DNA of 64,000 nucleotides, taken from the NCBI GenBank assembly GCA_012934845.2, contig WNNJ02000469.1, positions 1 to 64,000 of the forward strand. The letters run 5' to 3'. Below are positions 43,301-52,300 of this stretch, in pieces; the first letter of the stretch is position 1, and each line of letters starts with the position of its first letter. Made by a program: the position numbers and the translations under genes. The notes under the pieces were generated by a model. It was given only the letters and a program-made list of their open reading frames with translations, was not told the DNA's origin and searched no databases. This stretch comes from Pomphorhynchus laevis. Its lineage: Eukaryota; Acanthocephala; Palaeacanthocephala; Echinorhynchida; Pomphorhynchidae.

Positions 43301-46300
43301 AAATAACATACAACTAAAAAGGAATAATAAAAAATATAAAAAATATTAATATTTTTTGTTTTAATGCAGAGATTATTTAATAGGAGTTAATTTAAACTTA
43401 TCGAATAATTATTTATTCTGTTATTTAATCACAGCAATTATCACGAATAATGATAATTTAATATTAAAATTTAATAATACAGTAATCAAAAATAATTAAT
43501 TTTTAATAATAAAATTTAATGATAATTTATTAATAATAATTTATTATGTTTTCTTATTATTCTTTAATCACAGCAATTATCATTTCTTGTTAATTTAACT
43601 TCAAATGGCATTATATCGCTGCTATTACGAACTGAAAAGCATTTAAATTTGAATCATTCAAATACTTGGAATTTATTAAATGTTTGACCGTAATAAACAC
43701 TGCTTTTAATAAGTGTGATCCTAAAAATTGATTTTTATCTACGAGGCTCTCCTAAATTCGAATAATTTATAACAAATAATTTATTATCTTCCAGGCAATA
43801 ACTAATTGCTACTATTACTACTTGGAGATATAAAGCTCTTAAAATTAAGGAGGAAATTTATTTTTAAGATAATTAAATGTTGACGTGTTCTACTCGGTCG
43901 TGAAACAATTGCTGCAATCATTTATTGCATTGTGTTTTAACACTATATGTGAACGTTAAGAATTTAATTAATCCTCGCCTTCGAGTTTTTAAATTGTCGT
44001 TTATTCTTTTATATTTCACAATTTTTGAAAGTAGGCACAGATTGTTAAATTATGAAAGTTAATTTGTATATTCTGATATATTTCGATGTAGTTAAATTTT
44101 ATCTTTATTTGTAGGACGATATTTGGAAAATGTTTTTCTAGCTTCAGCATTTATGAACATTTGGTTAACAAAAGGCAAGCCAACTATTGATGTTACTGAT
44201 AAAAGAATAGTTGTTATTGGTCAAGCTGATTGTGCTACGACTGCTGATTGTATAAGTATGCTAGTAAGAGAGGTGAGTATGAATTCCAGGTTTGTCACAT
44301 ATGGAATTGTAAAAGTTAAATAAAATGTGATTTCAATCTATTATTTGAACTTTTAATTTCGGATAAATTACAATTATCAAATAAAATTAGTTAAAATGTT
44401 TTAATAGCAAAAATTGTTAATTTCATTAAAATTTGCGTCGACATAAATTAAAATTATAAAAGTTTAAGAAAATTATATTTTAATTTAGTATTTGAGGTTA
44501 TAATTTTGGAGTCAGCCAAATATGAAATTTATTATTTGCATTATTTCACTAGCTTCGTACGATATAACATCATTAAAAATAAAATAAGTTCACCATTTTT
44601 AAAAAACACGACAGAATGCGAGTGAAAGTTATCACAAAACTTCATTTTTATCACAAGATTTGTGATAAGACATAGTGAGTACCTAGTAACAATAATTTCT
44701 TGACAAGAAAAATAAAAGTAACACGTTTTTCTGTCAACCACTCGTCGTCCGTTTGTCGGGTCGTGCCGACAGTGTACGAACCAAACTACTACAGACATCG
44801 CGATCCTGGGCAGGAGATCTAAGTTCTCTTTCATAAAGCCAAAGGCCCTCTGTCAGTTTCAAGATTTGATCTCTCCACCGGTACCAAGGTCTACCTCGAG
44901 GTTTCTTTCCAGAGAATGCGGCCTGGAACACCCTCCGATGAAGGCGATCGCTAGACATCCTTAGAATGTGTCCTAGCCACCTCAACTGACTTCCTTCGAT
45001 GTGGAGAAGCAGCGACTTTACTCCTAGTTCATCCCTGATGACCGAGTTCCTAAGCTTATCCCTAAGGCTAAGATCGCCCACACCTCGAACGAACCTCATT
45101 TCGGTGACCTGTATCCGAGATCTTACCATTTCGGTCATAACCCAAAGCTCATGACCATAGGTTAAGATAGGAACGAAGATTGCGTGGTAAACGAAAAGCT
45201 TGGCCCGAAGACACAACTCCCGCTTCACCACGACAGACCTGTACAAGACGAATTGCTGCGTTATCTGCACAGATCCGCTTCTCAATCTCTCTGATGTTCC
45301 AGCCGTCCCTCGAGAATTATACGCCAAGATACTTAAAATCCTCCACATCAGAAAGAACCTTTCCCCAATCCGGATTGACATAAATACCTGAATCCGAGAC
45401 AAACACATATAGACTGTCTTGGTGGTATTAACCAGTTTCGTTGCTGCTTGGCATTTCATCGTTAATCGATCTCGTAGGTATTGTAAGTCCTCAGGAAAAA
45501 AGCTAACAAGGCAACATCATCTGCAAAAAGCAGAGATGATATCCTGATGAAACCGAATTGAAGACCTACATCCGACAAAGCAGCCCTTCCCGTAATTTTG
45601 CCATGTAAGAAAGGAGCAAAAGTGGCTTTAAAACACAACCTTGAAGCCCAACGCCTAATAGTAATGATTCATATTTCCTTCCTTCAACCCTGTCACAACT
45701 CATACTTTGTTCATGCAGATAAGCCAAATCTACCCGGAGATAGTGTTGTACTCCATACTCATTAAGTACCTCCCACAACCTCACTCGCGGAACTCGGTCG
45801 AACACCTCTAAATCTACAAAGCAAATGTAGACCGGTTAAGCGAACTCTTAAGACCATTTGACGATAGTTGAGAGAGTGAATAGCTGATCTGTAGTTCCAC
45901 CATCTGGACGAAAGCCTCATTTTTGCTCTTGCAACTATCCCTTAACTATAGACTGTATTTTTAACTCGAAAATCCTAGCATATATTTTACCAGTTTGGCT
46001 AAGAAGAGTAATGCTCCGATAATTGGAACACACTCTTCAGTCATCTTTCTTAAATATCGGTACCGACCCAGTTCACCACTCACTAGGACCCTTGCCCGAC
46101 TTCAATGCAACGTTGAACATCCGTGTTAGCCAATTCATGCTTACAACGTCCAGAGCAGTTTAAGCTTCAGTTGAATCTAATCTACTCCAGAAGACTTACC
46201 ATTACAAAAATTTTAACAACAGCGATGACCTCTTCCAAAGAGATTATCGCTTCTGTTGGTTCTAAAGGCTCTACTTCTACAAGAGAAGGAATATCCACCG

Positions 46301-49300
46301 AAACTCATAAAATGCTCTTTACGACAACCAAGCATTTTTTCAACGTCAATTAGCATAGACCTTCTCTTGTCATAGACAGTTTGAGAAGTTTTCTGTTTTT
46401 AACACGAAGGTTATTGATCGTCCTCTAGAACATCTTCGAAGCTGACCTATAAGCAAATTTTAAGTGCTCACCAAACTTCTCCCAAACCGCAATTTTAGCT
46501 TCGATAACTTATCGCATTTAAGCAATCTTTGCTTTTCGGTACTCGTTTATAGCCTCCACTGATTTATCAGACAAAGTTGCCTTATAAGAAGACAAAGTTG
46601 CCTTATCTCGAAGACACTAGTGCGACAAGCACTAGTGTCTTCGAGCCACAACTTTTCACAATTGCTTTGGGAAGAAAGGATATGAACATCTCTTATTTTT
46701 TTAATGTTCTTCACTCTTTTAGCAACCGAGGGAAGTCCACCTGGATGTAGCCAGAAAAACGTTTTTGACAAAATCATTTACTAGACGCTCCCAGCGCAAC
46801 CTCATACAATATTTGGGTTTACCAGGCTTGTCTATCACCCGATCCTGCCACCAAAGTTTACTAACTACAAGGTAGTGATCGGTTGACAGTTCATCCCCTC
46901 TCTTCACATGTGTGTATAGAACATAACGTCGAAGATCAGATGAAACGTTTATAAAATCGATCATTGATCTTTGACTGAGAGACACCTGATGCATGTGTAT
47001 CTATGATATTCTTATGTTCAAACTCTATGTTGTTTATGCGCAAATTGTTACGAGAACAAAAGTGCAATAATTCAACACCACTCGAATTCAAATCAAAGAG
47101 TCCGTTCCTCCACAGCACTCCCTATTAAGTGTTACTATCTCTACCAACATGAGCATTGAAGTCACCCAATAGAACGAGGGGTTAATCCCACCAGAGTAAT
47201 ATCATGTAGAGCCTGAAGATCTTCCTCGAAGACTACTTATTCCGAGATAATGTTGGTAGCATACGCACACACAACAAATTTCCCTTTTCCCTCTTTGACT
47301 TAAAGTCTCAGATACGCCTGTCTTTCATTCACTTAGTTAAACCTCTCTACAACTAACGACAACCGGGGCTCGTAAGTATCCTTACACTCATCTGTCGTCT
47401 ATTTCTGTTGTTATCTTTCGAATAGTTCAAGGTCCGACTTTGATCTAAAAGTTTAGTTCCAGTTCCAGAATAGTAAAGAAAAGTCACCCCGACTATTTTT
47501 AGACCAAATCGAACCATATCTCTAACTAATTCTGGTTCCTTCAACATCAGCGAGATGACATTCCACCGGCGAGATGACACGGCACCCGACAATGAAAACT
47601 CCTCTGGTCAGTGGTGAGTTGACCATTGCTCATAGCTTCTAATTTATTCTTTGTAATTTTCTCTCTTGTTATGTTCATTGTCTTCATTTTGTTTGTACGG
47701 CTATCTTCCGTTTTGATATCCTTTGATGATCTAACATAGCTACTGTAAGAAAGCAGGTCTCTGATACTCTCTTCCCTTTTCGTCCATTATCCAATCTGCC
47801 GTTGGAGTCATCGGAGTGATTTTGATGGTCGGTTATCTCCCGTTCCCGATGTCTTTTGATGATCTTACATCGCTACTGTAAGGACACAGACCTCCGTGAC
47901 TCTTTTTCGCCTTTTTGTCCAATCCACCGTTGTAGGCATCGGAGGGATCTCAGATAGTATATGCAAGACTATCCCTATGGATGGTGTAAGCCTATCAATT
48001 ATTTAGTCTGATTGGCTAATGTCGAACAGACGTTGCCAAAGCCGCTTCACGAAGAGGCTTATTCGCAATAGGTGACAGTTTAATACATAATCGACTAACC
48101 CCTAGCGGCTTGAGTACCGAGTAATTATCTTCAGTAATTATCGCTCACTCTTAAATTCGTAGATATTGAGTGCTTGTACTTGATTACATTTCTTGGATTT
48201 GCATTTCTTTGATATTTTAGATGTCGTACAGTTGTCGTACTTTTTTTAATATTGAGGATATATGTTCAATGTTGTAGCAAATATTACTACAGTAGCAAAT
48301 GCTTGAATTTGTGATGACAATTGCTTATAGTGATACACGCAGAAGCTATCGAAATAAAAAAATTAATAAATTTATTTCATATTCTTTCGATCTTGCTTCA
48401 AACGATTAAAATATTGTATTAATTTTATTAAAAAGGAAATTTGTAAAGCATGAAAATTACCAAAAATTAATCAAAAATCTACTATTTACTGTATCTGATA
48501 CTATAATTCGTTCAGATTTTCTGTCCCCGCTGTATACATTCATTGTATGTTTTCATATCACTTAATAGATCCCTTGTATCTTATAATACACAATACTTAA
48601 AATGTTTAGTTTCGAAAGCAAAAAGATATTTAATGTTTAAACGATATTTAATGTCCATAACATTTAAAATTAAATGTTTTAAAAATACTACAACGTTATC
48701 ATATCAGTAATAATATATAAATATTATAATATAATATAAATACTATATCAATATCGGTGGTTTATCGAAAGTGCTTTGAAAATTCGTTTAAGACAATAGT
48801 TATACAATATGAAAAGCTACTTAAAAACATTTTCAAATGCCATTTGACGAGGTGTCAATGTTAATACTCAATAATAAATTCTGATTTTAAAATCATAAAT
48901 AATTTAAAAACATTTTATGTTAACAATACATTGTCAAACGAAATCATCAAAGAAGATACAACATTAAAAATTCTCAATATCTAATGTACCGTTTATCATT
49001 GAATTCAAGAATACTAATTTATGAGTATGACTCGCAATTGTGATTGTATTTAAAATTATGTTACAAATCAATTATTTGATACATTTATTTCATATTTTAT
49101 TATATAAATTTTATTATTTACTTTAATATATTTACTATAACAATAGCGTTATACATATAAAAATCGCGATAGTTTACTCGCTTCGCGATATTAAAATTTT
49201 GTTATTAAATATTTAAATATTATATTAATGTTCAAACTAATAAAAACGGCTATTTTATTACAGTTAAAATTTAGAATGTAAAATCTGTAAAATGCATTCT

Positions 49301-52300
49301 ACTAGTATCTCAATGTACTCAAGAGCGTCATCTTTCTACTGTTAGTTCTCAATGTGAATTAAATGTAGCTCGTGAAGAAATACTTGAATTTTGTGACTTC
49401 TCATCTGATCAAACTGAATATTCTCCTAAAATACTGGTAAAACTCTATTTTATAACATTCGTTATTAAAAAAGCTCGTTTTAGTGTTTCCTTGGAAATCA
49501 TAATGGCGATGTCCGAGCAGTTCAGTTTTTGTCTTACAAGCCCACTGATGCTCAGCCATGCGGAGATCATGTAGATAATCCATCAAATGGATACGGTATG
49601 TTATATTAAACAATTCATTTTTGATTTTAAATTGTCGATGTGATTACTATTTACAAATTATTGGATGAATTATATACTTGCTGTATATGATGATTTTTAC
49701 TCTACAAGTTTGTGAAAGAACCGATATTGGTTGTTGAAATTTATGATTTATTTTATTATTCAATAAGATTATTTATCTATTCAATAGTAACACTATTTTA
49801 ATATTAAAATAGTTTTAATAGTTTTAAAATAGGTTTAATATATGACATTAATAAAACGTTTGTGAATTGAACGAAAATCAAACGGCTATTCGTTTTAATA
49901 ATCAACAAAGTTAATTTTTTATTAATCAACATAATTAATTATTTACTAATCAACATAATATAATTACAGAATATAATTAATATTGCCTCTGTGGATATTG
50001 ATGTTTATAGTGCTATTTAATATGTTTATATTAACTAAACCGGATCTATGTGAGATCCAGGTTTTATTTCATACCGATTTAGATGAAACTTAACTGAAAA
50101 TGACCTTTATATAGATATTCATAATATGAAATTCAGTCATTCATATAATGAACCTAAGCCAGGTGTAATCAAACGAACCACAATGCAAGTAACGTTTCTG
50201 TCGCTAAGAGGGTACTCAGCAATAGGGTAGTCATGATTCTTATTCATAAACACCTAAACACTAACTGCTACAAGATATTTTAGCGATATTAGCATATTAT
50301 CAGTATACATGCTACTGACTATGTATTTTGCAAGAGAATAAACAAGAAAAGTTGTATATCAGCATACATTATATATCTCAATTGCGCTTCAAAACGTTTC
50401 ATGCAAAACTAAACTGGATTTGCTGAACCCAATTTTGTTGAGGTTATTGTATATTTGGGGTCAGTAACGATCAAGTTCACTATCTATAATTTGCATAAGA
50501 AGATTGTAAATTGAAACTTTGTTAATCTTCTCTAGAACTGTGTCAGATAACTTCGTCGCTAAAATTGATGCTACACTCTACGAAATTCCTTCTATCCTTA
50601 TTCGCAGCTTCCCAACAATTATGTTGGGAAGCAAAAGGTGAAAATGTTCAGCTAATTGTTTACGACGGAAATCATACTTTAGAAAGTTTTTTCGTGTTTA
50701 TTGAAACTGAAGGAATATCTGAATCAATTATTGTTGGTAAGGATAAATCCATACCTACATCTGAAGAAGAGACAGTATGAAGCAAATAACTATTTTTGTA
50801 TCATTATGATTTTAAATAAGAACTGTGTGATTATAGAGCAATCAAATGCATTTAGAAATTAAGAATAAAGCTTCTCGTATATAGCAATCATTGCAGCTAT
50901 GTATTCATCATGTATTAAATGATTATCACCTTAATTTATAAAATAATAGATTATAAATAAAAACGAATATTTTGTTAAAATAATAAATATTTTTTATATA
51001 AAATATGAATAAATATTATCATTTTTAAATAATTATAATTTGAATTATTAAATACTTTAATTATCAATTATTTAAATATTTTAAATAATTATTAATTTTT
51101 ATAAAATTTTATACTTTTTATGATAAATTATAAACATTTATTGTATTAAGGAACTACTAATTATTAGCTCTTATCCGAGCATATTACATTACTATTACTT
51201 CCTATAGATATATAAGAAAATTGGTTGTTAACTTTTTGTGCGTAATGACCTCATCGTTTTATAAAACGATGTAATATATTTTTATTCTATTACAAATTAA
51301 TTATATTTAATATATTGACAATATATGAAACAGCAACGATGTAATATATGATAATATAATTGACGATATATGGAACAGCTGCTGTATATCTAGTTCAAAT
51401 TTTGTGGAGATTCCGTATTTCCACAATATTTAGTCAATTATAGTTATTGTTAAAGTTGCTAAAACAACTTTAATCAAATCTGATAAAAATAAAACAATCA
51501 ATTACGCTTTATCTGTCTTCACGGTCACATAGACAAATAAATTTGTATATTTTAAAAGCATTCCAAATAAATGTTTTGGACTAAATTGAATAGTTTTAAA
51601 TCTAAGATATGCCATGGGTACATTTCATCTCTACAAAGAGATGAAATGCATCTATGCATCTTTTAATAGCGACATTTAGCTATGAACAGCTAACTATTCA
51701 TATTATGTCACTATTTTACTTAAATTGTCTATAATTTATATATTGAAATGAATCATGGATGAAAGCGAGTGCACAAATTTATTGAATAACAGACACGTCA
51801 TCTACAAATCATAATAAATTCATTAAATGGAAATGCTAAATTTATATTTAAGAACAAAAAACTGTTGAATGTGACATGGTAATGGTCAGTATTGGGATTG
51901 ACAACTATCATGACGACAACGTAAGACGCCTTAAAAGAGATATCAAATTCAACAAAGACAAATATTCTAATGATAAGATAAATGACTACAAAACAAACAT
52001 TCCTGATCTGTTTATTTGCGGAGGTAAATTTCAAAAGCTAACATAATTTATGTCTAATTCAAACGAAAAATAATCAGTTCAAGAAAATATAATTTTACTT
52101 GAATACTCCATTGATTTTAAAATTCATTTTATGCATTTTATTATTTAAATGTTTTGAAAATGTGTTTTAATTACAACGATTTGGACTCTTGCTAGTCTAT
52201 TTATTTACACATACGACTGTACCGTTTATATTTATATTAAAATGGTGCGACTCTAGTAATATAATTACTAGAGTCGCACCATTCCATTATTCGAATGAGA

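Noticed and set aside
45180-45391. Plus-strand open frames in the LINE G region
   Set aside because: Antisense shadows of the LINE C-terminal frame 45459-44734.
50547-50637. Candidate extra GOGAT exon in intron 26
   Set aside because: Its 91 nt would break the phase with exon 27, while exon 26 joins exon 27 perfectly without it.
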